Assembly: GCA_017549815.1 (NCBI GenBank)
Contig: JAFYNH010000027.1
Location: 1 to 62,318 of the forward strand
From: Selenomonadaceae bacterium
GTDB taxonomy: Bacteria; Bacillota; Negativicutes; Selenomonadales; Selenomonadaceae
Direction: 5' to 3'
DNA length: 62,318 bases
Position 1 is the first letter of the stretch. Each line of letters begins with the position of its first letter. Positions 45,139 through 53,968 of this stretch are shown here, piece after piece. A program made the position numbers and the translations under genes. Under the pieces are notes generated by a model, which saw only the letters and a program-made list of their open reading frames with translations, was not told the DNA's origin and did no database searches.

Positions 45139-48100
45139 TTACATTTTTACAAATCGTCCGCCGTTTAAAAGATAAAGATATTTCTCGGCGACTTTTATTT
45201 TAAGCAATGCCTCAATCGCCGCCGCGTAAAGTTCAATCTGAATTTTGTATCGCTCGCCTATATCCTCAGAATCGCGGTCGGTCTTGTAGTCAAGCAAAAT
45301 CCATTTTCCCGTCGCGTCCTTGAACAGCAAATCGATTATCCCCTGTATAAAAATTTTCTCTTCCACGTGGAAAAATCTCTGCGCGTCAATCAATCGACTA
45401 AACGGCAACTCGCGATAATACTCCTGCGAATTTATAAGCCGTTGCCCAAGTTCGCTGTCGAAAAATTTTGCAATCCGTTCTGCCTTAATCAGTTTGACGT
45501 ATTCCTTTGAAATTATTTCGCGCTTTGCAAATTCTTCAATCTGCGCAGATATTCCTTTAGCCGATAAATCGCCGCTCAAATTCAAACTCTGCATGACTTT
45601 ATGCATTAACGAGCCGAATTCTGCGCCCGAAATATCTTTCTTCTGCATGAAGTTTGGTCGCCGATAAGCATAATTAGGAATTTGAAATTGGGAATTAGGA
45701 ATTAATTTTTCATTCCTCATTCCTAATTCCTCATTACTAATTGCTTCTTCTGCGCGGCGTTTTAATTCTGTGACTGAAAGTTTCGCTGGGATATTGGCTG
45801 TCGAAGTCGGCGAAAGTTTTTCAGGCACTTGCAAAATTTTCTGCGCGGAATCGGAAAGCGGTCGCTCATTTATCGCCAAAATTTCTTCAAGCGTCACGAG
45901 CCGCGAATTAACCGTAAATTTCAGCGCGTCCTTTATCGGCAACAACCAATCCATAAATTTTCCTGCCGATAAAATTTCGTAATCGCTCGGCTTGTCGACC
46001 TGCCGTAATTTTTCGAGTGTGCTCTTATAAGTCGTCCCGACCAAAAATAATTTTTCTTCCGCCCGCGTCAACGCTACGTATAAAATCCTTAGTTCTTCGG
46101 CAAGTGATTCGTCCGCAATTTTTTTCGAGATTGCTTGAGTTGCCAACGTCTTTATTCTTAACAATGAACCTTTTGGCGTCCGAGTTGCTCCAATGCCGAA
46201 GTCGCGATGACAGAATATCAAGCCCTTTGTAGAATCGTCTTTATTAAATGCTTTCCCTATGCCCGCCACGAACACAACGGGATATTCAAGTCCTTTGCTC
46301 TTGTGAATCGTCACGACTCGAACGACGTTTTCATTTTCGCCGAGTGTAGTTGCCGTCGGTAAATCTTTTTCCAGCCCTTGAATTTTCTTTATGAACTCAA
46401 TAAAGCGCGATAAGCCGCGAGCATTGGTTGATTCAAAAGTCGCTGCTCTGTCAATCAGTATTCGCAAATTTGCCTGCCGAGCGTCACCGCGATTTTCCTT
46501 GCCGACCGAATCATAATAGCCCGTTTCGCGATAAAGCATACTCAAAAGTTCGGGCACGCCGAGTTGTCGAGCCATATCGCGCCAACGATTTATTTTTGAC
46601 AAAAAATCTTTGCACTTATCCGAGCCGAGACTTACCGCCGTATAAAAATCGGTGTCGGGATTCGCAATTTTAATTTCGGCAAGCTCCTGCGCCGTAAAAT
46701 TCCCAATCGGACTGAGCATGACAGCGGCAAGCGGTATATCCTGCCGCACATTGTCAAGCAACTGCAATAAGCTGATGATAATTTGAATCTCCGTCGCCCG
46801 AAAATAATTTTCTTCATCGGGCACGTAGGCGGGCACTCCGTATTTCTTTAGCGTGTCGAGAATTTCAAAGGCGGTTGTCTTCGGCGAGCGGTGAAGAATT
46901 ACAATATCCTTGAACTCAACGGGACGATAACTGTCGCCGTCGCGAACCAACTTTTTCGACGCGATAAGCTCATGAATTTTCCCCGCGATAAATCGCATTT
47001 CAAGTTCAATATCCTTGCTGTCGTCGCCGTCGCCGTCTCGTTCCTTCCTGATATAGAAAAATTCGGGGCGTTCGTCAAAATAATTTTCGCCGACTTCATA
47101 GCTTGCGCCGAATTGCAACTGCGCTTCCTCGTTGTAATCAATTTCCGTTGCCCGCTTATTCATCAGCCGCTTGAAAATGTCGTTGACTGCGTTGATAATT
47201 TTCTCTCGACTGCGGAAGTTTTTTGAGAGATTTATACAGCGATAATTTTCCATTTTGTCCTTGAAATTGGCGGAGTCTACAAGCCGGAAACGATAAATCG
47301 ACTGCTTAACGTCGCCCACGAAAAATAAATTATCGCCGCGAGAAATTTTTTGGACAATCGCCTCTTGGACGCCGTTTGTATCTTGATACTCGTCAACCAT
47401 TATGAACTTAAATTTTTCACGATAAGCGGCGGCAACTTCGGGCGCGTCGTCGAAAATTTTCAGCGCGAAATGTTCCATGTCAGCGAAATCGATAATACCG
47501 CGTTCGCGTTTGGCGTCGGCAAATTTTTTAGCAAAATCTTTTGTAATCCGCACAAGTTCCTTTATCGGCTCAAAAAGTTCGCGAACGTCCGAAATCATTT
47601 TACCTTCGGGCGCGAGGAAATAATTTTTACGCAGATTCTCAAGCTTATCTTTGTAGCCGTCGCGCAGATTTTTAATTGTGTCCTTGATGATTAACTTGTC
47701 GCCGACAAATTTTCCGCCTCCGAAACTGTCAAATTTTATCGCCCAAATTTTGTCGTAGGTTTTATCCCAATCGTCGCGAGAAATTTTTAAGTCGTTAAGC
47801 TGATTAAAATCTTTGGCAATGACATTAACCTTGATATTATTTTCTTCGGCAAGTCGTCGAGCCTCCGCGCAGTCGTCGAAAATTTTATTGAGCGTCTCGG
47901 CAATGTAGGGCTTGAGAAATTTGAACCAAGAAGTATCTTCGAGCCGCGCAGATTCGGGCAAGTCGTAAGGCGCGGCGAGCGTATCAAGCCATTTGTCGGG
48001 ATAAGGCGTGCTCAATGAAAAATCGTGCAGGTCGATAATCATTTCGTGAATTCTATCGTCGCCGTGAACCGTGCCGCCGAATGCGTCCGTGAAATTTTTA

Positions 48101-48561
48101 AACGTGTCGCTACCGTCCGTGTAATTCTCTTCAAAAAGCTCCTCAATGACTTCCTTTTTTAAAATCGCAAGTTCATTCGTATCAGCCGTGCGAAATTTCG
48201 GGTCTAAATCGATTCGCGAAAAATTTCTGCGCAAGACCGATTGACAAAATGAATCAAACGTTGAAATCTGCGCGGAGCTTAAAAGGATTATCTGCTTTTC
48301 CAGTCGCGCTTGAATGTCCGTATCGAGTTCAGTTTGAAGGCGTTCGGATAATCGCGCTTGAATTCGAGACCGCATTTCCTGCGCGGCGGCGTTCGTGAAT
48401 GTCATGATTAACATTTCGTCGACTTCGCAGGCGTTTTCTTCAATCAAAGTTACGACGCGCTCTGTAAGTGTTCGAGTTTTGCCCGCGCCCGCCGCTGCTG
48501 CCGTCAATAAATTTTCGCCGCGTAATTCGACTGCCGCCCGTTGTTCGCTTGTCAGTTCCAT
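45139..48561 (-). CDS. addA: AddA helicase-nuclease subunit
   Basis: 1140 residues: UvrD-like helicase with Walker A TAAAAGAGKTRTL, DEYQDTNGVQ (motif II), QSIYRFR, VTIHKSKGLEYPVVF and RILYVALTRAEE, then a C-terminal RecB-type nuclease with WILLDYKTD and IELYAAA. With AddB it processes double-strand breaks for recombination; addB is not adjacent here (rfbC precedes it). Residues about 940-962, between the helicase and nuclease domains, are encoded by a heptamer repeat array and read NEELGMRNEKL.., unrelated to AddA. Two-bp spacing to rfbC. Confidence 0.95.
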   Translation of the reverse strand: MELTSEQRAAVELRGENLLTAAAAGAGKTRTLTERVVTLIEENACEVDEMLIMTFTNAAAQEMRSRIQARLSERLQTELDTDIQARLEKQIILLSSAQISTFDSFCQSVLRRNFSRIDLDPKFRTADTNELAILKKEVIEELFEENYTDGSDTFKNFTDAFGGTVHGDDRIHEMIIDLHDFSLSTPYPDKWLDTLAAPYDLPESARLEDTSWFKFLKPYIAETLNKIFDDCAEARRLAEENNIKVNVIAKDFNQLNDLKISRDDWDKTYDKIWAIKFDSFGGGKFVGDKLIIKDTIKNLRDGYKDKLENLRKNYFLAPEGKMISDVRELFEPIKELVRITKDFAKKFADAKRERGIIDFADMEHFALKIFDDAPEVAAAYREKFKFIMVDEYQDTNGVQEAIVQKISRGDNLFFVGDVKQSIYRFRLVDSANFKDKMENYRCINLSKNFRSREKIINAVNDIFKRLMNKRATEIDYNEEAQLQFGASYEVGENYFDERPEFFYIRKERDGDGDDSKDIELEMRFIAGKIHELIASKKLVRDGDSYRPVEFKDIVILHRSPKTTAFEILDTLKKYGVPAYVPDEENYFRATEIQIIISLLQLLDNVRQDIPLAAVMLSPIGNFTAQELAEIKIANPDTDFYTAVSLGSDKCKDFLSKINRWRDMARQLGVPELLSMLYRETGYYDSVGKENRGDARQANLRILIDRAATFESTNARGLSRFIEFIKKIQGLEKDLPTATTLGENENVVRVVTIHKSKGLEYPVVFVAGIGKAFNKDDSTKGLIFCHRDFGIGATRTPKGSLLRIKTLATQAISKKIADESLAEELRILYVALTRAEEKLFLVGTTYKSTLEKLRQVDKPSDYEILSAGKFMDWLLPIKDALKFTVNSRLVTLEEILAINERPLSDSAQKILQVPEKLSPTSTANIPAKLSVTELKRRAEEAISNEELGMRNEKLIPNSQFQIPNYAYRRPNFMQKKDISGAEFGSLMHKVMQSLNLSGDLSAKGISAQIEEFAKREIISKEYVKLIKAERIAKFFDSELGQRLINSQEYYRELPFSRLIDAQRFFHVEEKIFIQGIIDLLFKDATGKWILLDYKTDRDSEDIGERYKIQIELYAAAIEALLKIKVAEKYLYLLNGGRFVKM
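45675..45744. repeat. Ten-unit heptamer palindrome translated inside addA
   Basis: TAGGAAT, TTGAAAT, TGGGAAT, TAGGAAT, TAATTTT, TCATTCC, TCATTCC, TAATTCC, TCATTAC, TAATTGC: 70 bases in strict 7-nt register, second half inverse of the first. The AddA frame passes through it without a stop. Confidence 0.88.
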
Positions 48562-48563
48562 GT

Positions 48564-49121
48564 TTAAAATTTTAACTCTCCATTTTCCAAACGTTCGCGA
48601 AGTGTCGGAGCCTTAGCATCCTTATCAGCTAAAATCGTCGGCTTAAAATTCCACGCGATATTAATTTCTGGGTCGTCCCAACGAATATTCCCGTCGCAAT
48701 TCGGCGCGTAAAAATTATCAGCCTTATATTGAATCTCAACGTCGTCGGTTAAAGTCAAAAAGCCGTGCGCAAAGCCGCGAGGAATCAAAAGTTGCTTTTT
48801 ATTTTCGGCGGTGAGTTCGACGGCAACCCATTTGGCAAAAGTTTCCGAGCCTTCGCGAATGTCAACAGCCACGTCTAAGAGTTTGCCGCGAGTGCAACGA
48901 ACCAATTTAGCTTGAGCAAAAGGAGCCGTCTGATAGTGCAAGCCGCGAAGTGTGCCCTTCTGCGCGGAGTAAGATTGATTGTCTTGCACGAAATTAAAAT
49001 TCAAACCCGCCGCCTCAAATTTGCGAGCCGACCACGTTTCCATAAACCAGCCGCGAGCGTCGCCGAAAACTTTTGGCTCCAAAATCAAAACGCCTTCTAA
49101 ATCTGTCTTAGTAACTTGCAT
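48564..49121 (-). CDS. rfbC: dTDP-4-dehydrorhamnose 3,5-epimerase
   Basis: 185 residues. VFGDARGWFMETW, FVQDNQSYS, GTLRGLHYQTAPFAQAKLVRC (catalytic His), LLIPRGFAHGFLTLTD and the C-terminal DPEINIAW are typical. Makes dTDP-L-lyxo-4-hexulose for L-rhamnose. rfbA, rfbB and rfbD are not in the window; a rhamnosyltransferase-like gene lies at 52179. AGGAGG before the ATG; it is divergent from ndk and followed by addA at 2 bp. Confidence 0.95.
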   Translation of the reverse strand: MQVTKTDLEGVLILEPKVFGDARGWFMETWSARKFEAAGLNFNFVQDNQSYSAQKGTLRGLHYQTAPFAQAKLVRCTRGKLLDVAVDIREGSETFAKWVAVELTAENKKQLLIPRGFAHGFLTLTDDVEIQYKADNFYAPNCDGNIRWDDPEINIAWNFKPTILADKDAKAPTLRERLENGELKF

Positions 49122-49169
49122 AAAATTTTCCTCCTAAAATTGATATTTTGCAGTTTATATGTTTTGCTG

Positions 49170-49198
49170 TTGACCGTCAAGCGGCGACAGGATATATT
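49170..49198 (+). promoter_or_regulatory. Promoter of ndk-hisC-hisB
   Basis: TTGACC, 17-base spacer, TATATT, about 31 bases upstream of the ndk ATG. Confidence 0.65.
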
Positions 49199-49228
49199 AT
49201 AATCGTTTATCGAAAGGGGAAATTTACA

Positions 49229-49645
49229 ATGGAAAAAACATTGGTACTTATCAAGCCGGACGCCTTCGGGAAAAATCACGCAGGCGACATTCTCAAGATT
49301 TACGAAAACGCGGGCTTTAAAATTCTTGCGGCAAAAGTTATGAAGATGACGCCCGAACTTGCCGCTAAACATTACGTCGAACATATCGGACGCCCGTATT
49401 ATCCCGCGCTGGTCGAATTCATGACGAGTGCGCCGATTATGGCGTTGGTACTCGGTGGCGACGACGTGATTAAAAAAGTCCGCGAGCTTAACGGCGCGAC
49501 GAATCCCGCTGAGGCGGCTGAAGGCACCGTTCGCAAGCTTTATGCCGAAGATAAAACTAAAAACGCCGTTCACGCCTCCGACAGCCCTGAAAGTTCTGCG
49601 CGGGAAATTCCGATTTTCTTCAGCGCGGCAGAGATTTTTGATTAA
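49229..49645 (+). CDS. ndk: Nucleoside diphosphate kinase
   Basis: 138 residues, normal length. EKTLVLIKPDAFGKNHAGDI, HYVEHIGRPYYPALVEFM, GATNPAEAAEGTVR and the active-site histidine in NAVHASDSPESSAREI. Balances NTP pools in the cytoplasm. The start is the ATG at 49229 after GAAAGGGGA; a longer frame to 49148 crosses the promoter. Twelve bases separate it from hisC. Confidence 0.97.
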   Translation: MEKTLVLIKPDAFGKNHAGDILKIYENAGFKILAAKVMKMTPELAAKHYVEHIGRPYYPALVEFMTSAPIMALVLGGDDVIKKVRELNGATNPAEAAEGTVRKLYAEDKTKNAVHASDSPESSAREIPIFFSAAEIFD

Positions 49646-49657
49646 GAGGTTTTGTAA

Positions 49658-50719
49658 ATGCTGAATTACAGAAATGAACTGGATAAAATGCCGTCTTATG
49701 ACGGGGTGGAGAAAAATTATCGAATCAAGGTTAATGCCAACGAATCGACGCTGAACTTGCCGCCGCTTGTCGAAGAGCGCGTTATAAATAGGTTGGCAAT
49801 GTTGGCGTTCAATCGCTATCCTAACGAAGAATATTATTCGCTTGTCGAACAAATTGCCAAAAATTTTGCCGTCGAGTCCGCGCAGATTTTGTTGGGGAGC
49901 GGGTCGAGTGAGATTATAGAAAAAGTTTTTCATGCCTTCGGCGGCGCGGGTAGGAAAATCGTTTATCCTCAACCGAGCTTTTCAATGTATAAAATTTACG
50001 CTAAGGCGGCGGACGCAGAAGGCGTTCCCTTCGATTTGGACGAGAAATTTAATCTCAACGTCGACGAGTTCATTAAAACAATCCGCGAAGTCAACGCAAG
50101 TCTTGCCGTCGTCTGCAATCCGAATAATCCTACGGGTAATGCCTTGACGCCCACGCAGGTTGATAAAATCGCCGCGTCGATTGATTGCGCCTTTCTGCTT
50201 GATGAAGCCTACGTTGAATTCTACGGTCGGTCGGCGGTTAATTTAGTTAAAAAATATCCTAACTTAATCGTCGCCAGAACTTTTTCCAAAGCTTACGGAA
50301 TGGCGGGGGCGCGTGTTGGCTACATGATTGCGCAAGCCGAAGTTACCCGCATGATTAATAAAACTTTCATGCCTTACCACATGAACATTTTGAGTTTGGC
50401 AGCGGCGGACATTGTTTATCAAATGCGCGACGAATTTGTTCCGCGTCTTCAAATGACAATCGCCGAACGTAAGCGCATGTTCGAGCGGCTTGAAAAATTA
50501 TCGGGCGTCGAAGTCTTCCCGTCCGAAACGAATTTTATTTTGTTCAGACTCGACCGCGCAGAGGAACTTAAAAATTATCTTGAGTCGTTGGACATCGGCA
50601 TAAGATATTTTTCGCCGAATTCGTTTGGACTTAAAAATTGCTTGCGAATATCAATCGGCACGCGCCTTGAAAACGACGAAGTATTTTCCGCGATAAAAAA
50701 TTTCTTGGAGGTCAGATAA
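49658..50719 (+). CDS. hisC: Histidinol-phosphate aminotransferase
   Basis: 353 residues, fold type I PLP enzyme: KVNANESTLNLPP, FNRYPNEEY, GSGSSEIIEKVF, VCNPNNPTGNAL, LDEAYVEF and the PLP lysine in ARTFSKAYGMAGARVGY. Catalyses transamination of imidazole-acetol phosphate in histidine synthesis. AGAGG before the ATG. Its stop shares one base with the hisB start. Other his genes are not nearby. Confidence 0.95.
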   Translation: MLNYRNELDKMPSYDGVEKNYRIKVNANESTLNLPPLVEERVINRLAMLAFNRYPNEEYYSLVEQIAKNFAVESAQILLGSGSSEIIEKVFHAFGGAGRKIVYPQPSFSMYKIYAKAADAEGVPFDLDEKFNLNVDEFIKTIREVNASLAVVCNPNNPTGNALTPTQVDKIAASIDCAFLLDEAYVEFYGRSAVNLVKKYPNLIVARTFSKAYGMAGARVGYMIAQAEVTRMINKTFMPYHMNILSLAAADIVYQMRDEFVPRLQMTIAERKRMFERLEKLSGVEVFPSETNFILFRLDRAEELKNYLESLDIGIRYFSPNSFGLKNCLRISIGTRLENDEVFSAIKNFLEVR

Positions 50720-51309
50720 TGAGAATCGGCAAAGTTAATCGCAAGACGAACGAGACCAATATAAAAGTCGACTTGAAATTGGATACCAAAGGCAAGGAAA
50801 AGATTGAAATTAATTCGGGCATTGGCTTTTTCGACCACATGTTAAATCTTTTCGCGGCGCATGGGAAATTCAGCTTGAAAGTAGTTTGCAAGGGCGATTT
50901 GGAAGTTGACGGACATCATAGCGTTGAAGATATTGGAATTGCGCTTGGCACGGCGTTAAAGTCTGCACTCGGCGATAAGAAAGGCATTGCCCGTTACGGG
51001 ACGTTTTTCCTGCCTATGGACGAGACGTTGGCTCTTGTCAGTCTCGACATAAGCGGGCGACCATTTTTAGTCTGCGAACTCGGCGAGCTTGCTCCGACAA
51101 TCGGCAACTTTGATACTGAGCTTGTCGAAGAATTTTTGCGGGCGTTCGCCTTCAACGCGGGAATTACTCTTCACGTCAAAATTCTTTACGGCAAAAATTC
51201 TCATCATAAGATTGAGGCGATTTTCAAAGCATTGGGGCACGCGCTCCGCGAGGCTGTCAAAGTCGACAAAAAAAATAAGGACGTGCCTTCAACTAAGGGA
51301 GTCCTTTAA
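50719..51309 (+). CDS. hisB: Imidazoleglycerol-phosphate dehydratase
   Basis: 196 residues. GIGFFDHMLNLFAAHGKF and DGHHSVEDIGIALG are the two metal-binding His-rich motifs of one half, and the second half repeats them less exactly with FNAGITLHV and HHKIEAIFKALGHALR. Monofunctional form without the phosphatase domain. GGAGGTC precedes the ATG. Start overlaps the hisC stop by one base. Confidence 0.96.
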   Translation: MRIGKVNRKTNETNIKVDLKLDTKGKEKIEINSGIGFFDHMLNLFAAHGKFSLKVVCKGDLEVDGHHSVEDIGIALGTALKSALGDKKGIARYGTFFLPMDETLALVSLDISGRPFLVCELGELAPTIGNFDTELVEEFLRAFAFNAGITLHVKILYGKNSHHKIEAIFKALGHALREAVKVDKKNKDVPSTKGVL

Positions 51310-51310
51310 G

Positions 51311-51345
51311 AGGAACTAGTTTTTAGGAACTAGGAATTAGGGGTT
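51311..51345. repeat. Heptamer-phased array after hisB
   Basis: TAGTTTT, TAGGAAC, TAGGAAT, TAGGGGT in 7-nt register, beginning a few bases after the hisB stop. Confidence 0.7.
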
Positions 51346-51384
51346 GTTGGTAAAATATCTACTTTCTTTTGTTATACTGTCTTT

Positions 51385-52056
51385 TCAGTGGTTATGTTTC
51401 TTTTGGTAGTACCACGCCCAACCGATTAAAATTATCGCGAAGATAACAACGACAATTATCCGCATCATGCCTTCTTCGTGTAAAATTGCGTCGTGCCCAA
51501 TTATAGCCTCAATGCCTGTTGACGGAAACTTTCCGACAAGTGACGCCAAAAAATAATCTAACAAACTCATCGAGCTTAACGCGCCCGCCGCATTCAAAAT
51601 ACCGCTTGGCACATAGGGCACCATTCGCGCTATCAACATGACTGTAAAGCCATTCTTCGAGCTGTACTTGTCGACCGAGCGCAGTCGTTTACTCTTTGAA
51701 ATTATTTTCCTTGCGCTATTGCGGAAAAAAAATCTCAGCAAGATAAAACTTATCGTCACGCCGACAGTCTCCGCAATGACCGACAAAATTATTCCCGGTA
51801 CAATCCCGAAAATCAGCGTGTTTGCCGTCGAGAAAATTATCGCGGGCGGAAAGCCGATTGCGTTTACGAAAAGCGTCAGTAGAAATGCGAACACGACCGC
51901 CAATGAGCCATAACTTTGTATGTATCCAGCCGTCTCAACGATGTCGCCATGTGATAGCAAGTTAAAAACTTCGGGCAAAAATTCTGGTGCGGCAAGGTGT
52001 ATCGATAAGAACAGCGCGACGATTAAAAGGGCGGCGGCTATTTTAACTTTTAACAT
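51385..52056 (-). CDS. TVP38/TMEM64 (DedA-related) membrane protein
   Basis: 223 residues with about five hydrophobic segments. The SNARE-associated/VTT domain shows GFPPAIIFSTANTLIFG, FFFRNSARK, ARMVPYVPSGILNAAGALSSM and the GKFPSTGIEAIIGH segment. Relatives are inner-membrane lipid scramblase/flippase-like proteins; the exact role is not known. Convergent with hisB and divergent from the glycosyltransferase at 52179. Confidence 0.9.
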   Translation of the reverse strand: MLKVKIAAALLIVALFLSIHLAAPEFLPEVFNLLSHGDIVETAGYIQSYGSLAVVFAFLLTLFVNAIGFPPAIIFSTANTLIFGIVPGIILSVIAETVGVTISFILLRFFFRNSARKIISKSKRLRSVDKYSSKNGFTVMLIARMVPYVPSGILNAAGALSSMSLLDYFLASLVGKFPSTGIEAIIGHDAILHEEGMMRIIVVVIFAIILIGWAWYYQKKHNH

Positions 52057-52122
52057 TTATAATTCCTTCCTGCTAAAAAATTCTTAAGCGATTGCCATTA
52101 TAACACGTTCAGCGAAAATTTT

Positions 52123-52151
52123 TTGCAACGGGTAAATTTTTTTGCTATCAT
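52123..52151 (+). promoter_or_regulatory. Promoter of the rhamnosyltransferase-like gene
   Basis: TTGCAA, 17-base spacer, TATCAT, about 27 bases before the ATG at 52179. Confidence 0.6.
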
Positions 52152-52178
52152 GTAGAAAATTTTTCTGGAGTGTGATAA

Positions 52179-53042
52179 ATGGATTGCGGTTTGATAATAC
52201 CGACGCTCAACGCGGGCAGTCAATTTCAAAAGTTACTCGGACAAATCGCCGCGCAGTCTTTGACGACAAAAAAATTAATCGTCGACTCTGAATCAGACGA
52301 CGGGACGGCGGAGCTTGCCAAAAATTTCGGGTTTGAAGTCTTGACGATAAGGCGTGAAAATTTTAATCACGGGGCGACGCGGCAATTTGCATTGGAGCAT
52401 TTGCTAAAAAAATTTCCGCTCGACGTGATAATCTTTTTAACTCAAGACGTTTTACTTCGCGAAGAACAATCGCTTGCAAAGCTGGTTAAAATTTTCGATG
52501 AGGATAAATCTGTCGGCTTATCTTATGGACGGCAACTCCCGCATGAAAATGCAACCAACGAGGCAAAATTTCTACGCGCCTTCAACTATCCGCCTGAAAG
52601 TCAGTTGCGCTCCCTAGACGACAGAAAAATTTATGGACTAAAGACGGCGTTCGCGTCGAATTCATTTGCGGCTTATCGTGTAGAGGCTCTGCGCGGCGTC
52701 GGAGGTTTTCCTTTAAATGTTCCGCTTAGCGAAGATATGTATGTTGCGGCGAAAATGCTTCTGTACGGGCTGAAAATTTTTTATGCGGCGGACGCGCAGG
52801 TTTATCATTCGCACAACTACACGGCGGCGCAAGAGTTTAGTCGCTACATTCAGATTGGAAAATTTCATGCGCAAGAAAGTTGGATTCGAGAAACTTTTGG
52901 CTCGGCAGAGGGCGCGGGTAAAAAATTTGTCTTAATGAAACTCGCCGCCCTTGCTAAAGAAAATCCGTTGGACTGCGCGGGAGCGATTTTCAGAGACGCC
53001 GCTAAATTTTTCGGTTATCGGCTCGGTAGATTGAGAGGTTGA
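52179..53042 (+). CDS. GT2 rhamnosyltransferase-like protein
   Basis: 287 residues. GLIIPTLNAG at the N-terminus, KLIVDSESDDGTAELA, NFNHGATRQFAL, IIFLTQDVLL (DxD-like QD) and a catalytic-base region VPLSEDMYVAAKMLL, as in RfbF/RfbN-type rhamnosyltransferases. Probably adds L-rhamnose (or a similar sugar) to a surface glycan at the inner face of the membrane; rfbC at 48564 supports dTDP-rhamnose in this cell. The activated sugar is an inference. GGAGTGTGA before the ATG. Confidence 0.85.
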   Translation: MDCGLIIPTLNAGSQFQKLLGQIAAQSLTTKKLIVDSESDDGTAELAKNFGFEVLTIRRENFNHGATRQFALEHLLKKFPLDVIIFLTQDVLLREEQSLAKLVKIFDEDKSVGLSYGRQLPHENATNEAKFLRAFNYPPESQLRSLDDRKIYGLKTAFASNSFAAYRVEALRGVGGFPLNVPLSEDMYVAAKMLLYGLKIFYAADAQVYHSHNYTAAQEFSRYIQIGKFHAQESWIRETFGSAEGAGKKFVLMKLAALAKENPLDCAGAIFRDAAKFFGYRLGRLRG

Positions 53043-53049
53043 AATAATT

Positions 53050-53078
53050 TTGACATTTGCCGCGAAAAGTGCTATCTT
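53050..53078 (+). promoter_or_regulatory. Promoter of the LUD-domain gene
   Basis: Perfect TTGACA, 17-base spacer, TATCTT, 34 bases before the ATG. Confidence 0.65.
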
Positions 53079-53112
53079 TTTCGACAATCTATCTTGAAGG
53101 GAGGTTTAACGC

Positions 53113-53718
53113 ATGGATTTCAAGAAGATTAAGGCGAAACTTGAATCGCTGGGCTACGGTGTCACTTGCTTTGAGACGGCGGACGAGGCGGCAGATTATC
53201 TTGATGAAAACATTCAAGGCAAGAGCGTTGGTTTTGGCGGCTCGGTTACTTTGGAGCAAATGGGGCTTTATGACAGGCTCGCGCTCAACAACGACGTTTT
53301 TTATCATAATCGGTTGCCCGGCGGTGTTTCCAAAGCCGAAGTTTGCAAGAAAGCCGCGAACGCGCAGATTTATTTGTCGTCGGTGAACGGATTGGCGGAG
53401 ACGGGCGAAATTATCAACATTGACGGCAACTGTAACCGCGTCGCGTCGATTCTTTTCGGGCACGAGAAAGTTTACTTTGTCGTCGGCGAGAACAAAATCG
53501 CTAAAGATTATGACACCGCACTTTGGAGAGCAAGGAACATTTCCGCGCCTAAAAATGCTCAGCGGGTCAAGGCGAAGACGCCCTGCGCGATTAAAGCTGA
53601 TAAGTGTTACGACTGCGACAGCAACAATCGGATTTGCCGTGCGCTGTCCGTCTTATGGGCGGCTCCGCTCCACAGTAACTTCGAGATTATTTTGATTCAT
53701 GAGGAGTTGGGCTTTTAA
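53113..53718 (+). CDS. LUD-domain protein (LutC/YkgG-like)
   Basis: 201 residues of the lactate-utilisation (LUD) fold: SVGFGGSVTLEQMGLYD, YLSSVNGLAETGEIINIDGNC, RVASILFGHEKVYFVVGENK. A C-terminal cysteine cluster CAIKADKCYDCDSNNRIC could bind an Fe-S cluster or zinc. It stands alone; LutA and LutB are not adjacent, so a lactate-oxidation role is unproven. Stand-alone members with this cysteine cluster are common in anaerobic Firmicutes. GGGAGG precedes the ATG. Confidence 0.87.
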   Translation: MDFKKIKAKLESLGYGVTCFETADEAADYLDENIQGKSVGFGGSVTLEQMGLYDRLALNNDVFYHNRLPGGVSKAEVCKKAANAQIYLSSVNGLAETGEIINIDGNCNRVASILFGHEKVYFVVGENKIAKDYDTALWRARNISAPKNAQRVKAKTPCAIKADKCYDCDSNNRICRALSVLWAAPLHSNFEIILIHEELGF

Positions 53719-53748
53719 AATTGGATAAAGACATCGAACAACAAATTT

Positions 53749-53783
53749 GCGGGCGACCTATTCATTAGGCAACGCCCGCTTTT
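53749..53783 (+). terminator. Terminator after the LUD-domain gene
   Basis: Stem GCGGGCG / CGCCCGC with an inner CCTA / TAGG stem and a short T-run. The rest of the 220-base spacer to rny is AT-rich and ends in the rny promoter. Confidence 0.8.
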
Positions 53784-53906
53784 AAATTTAAAAAAGCGTT
53801 ACGTACTACTGCTAGTAAAATTATCTTTTTTACTGTATAAAAATAAATCACAATGCTAAAATTTTTTCAAGCGGGTATTTCGGCAACGCCTTTTTACGGT
53901 AAACAT

Positions 53907-53935
53907 TTGACATATACCCCTACAACCGATAAAAT
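53907..53935 (+). promoter_or_regulatory. Promoter of rny
   Basis: Perfect TTGACA, 17-base spacer, TAAAAT. Transcription should start near 53942, after the TTG at 53939, which therefore cannot serve as the start codon of this message. Confidence 0.75.
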
Positions 53936-53968
53936 ATCTTGGTATTCATTGAACAAACTTTTTGGGGG

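Noticed and set aside
49097..49972. Long minus-strand open frame (291 codons) across ndk and hisC
   Set aside because: It is antisense to two clear genes, has no protein-family features, and arises from codon bias.
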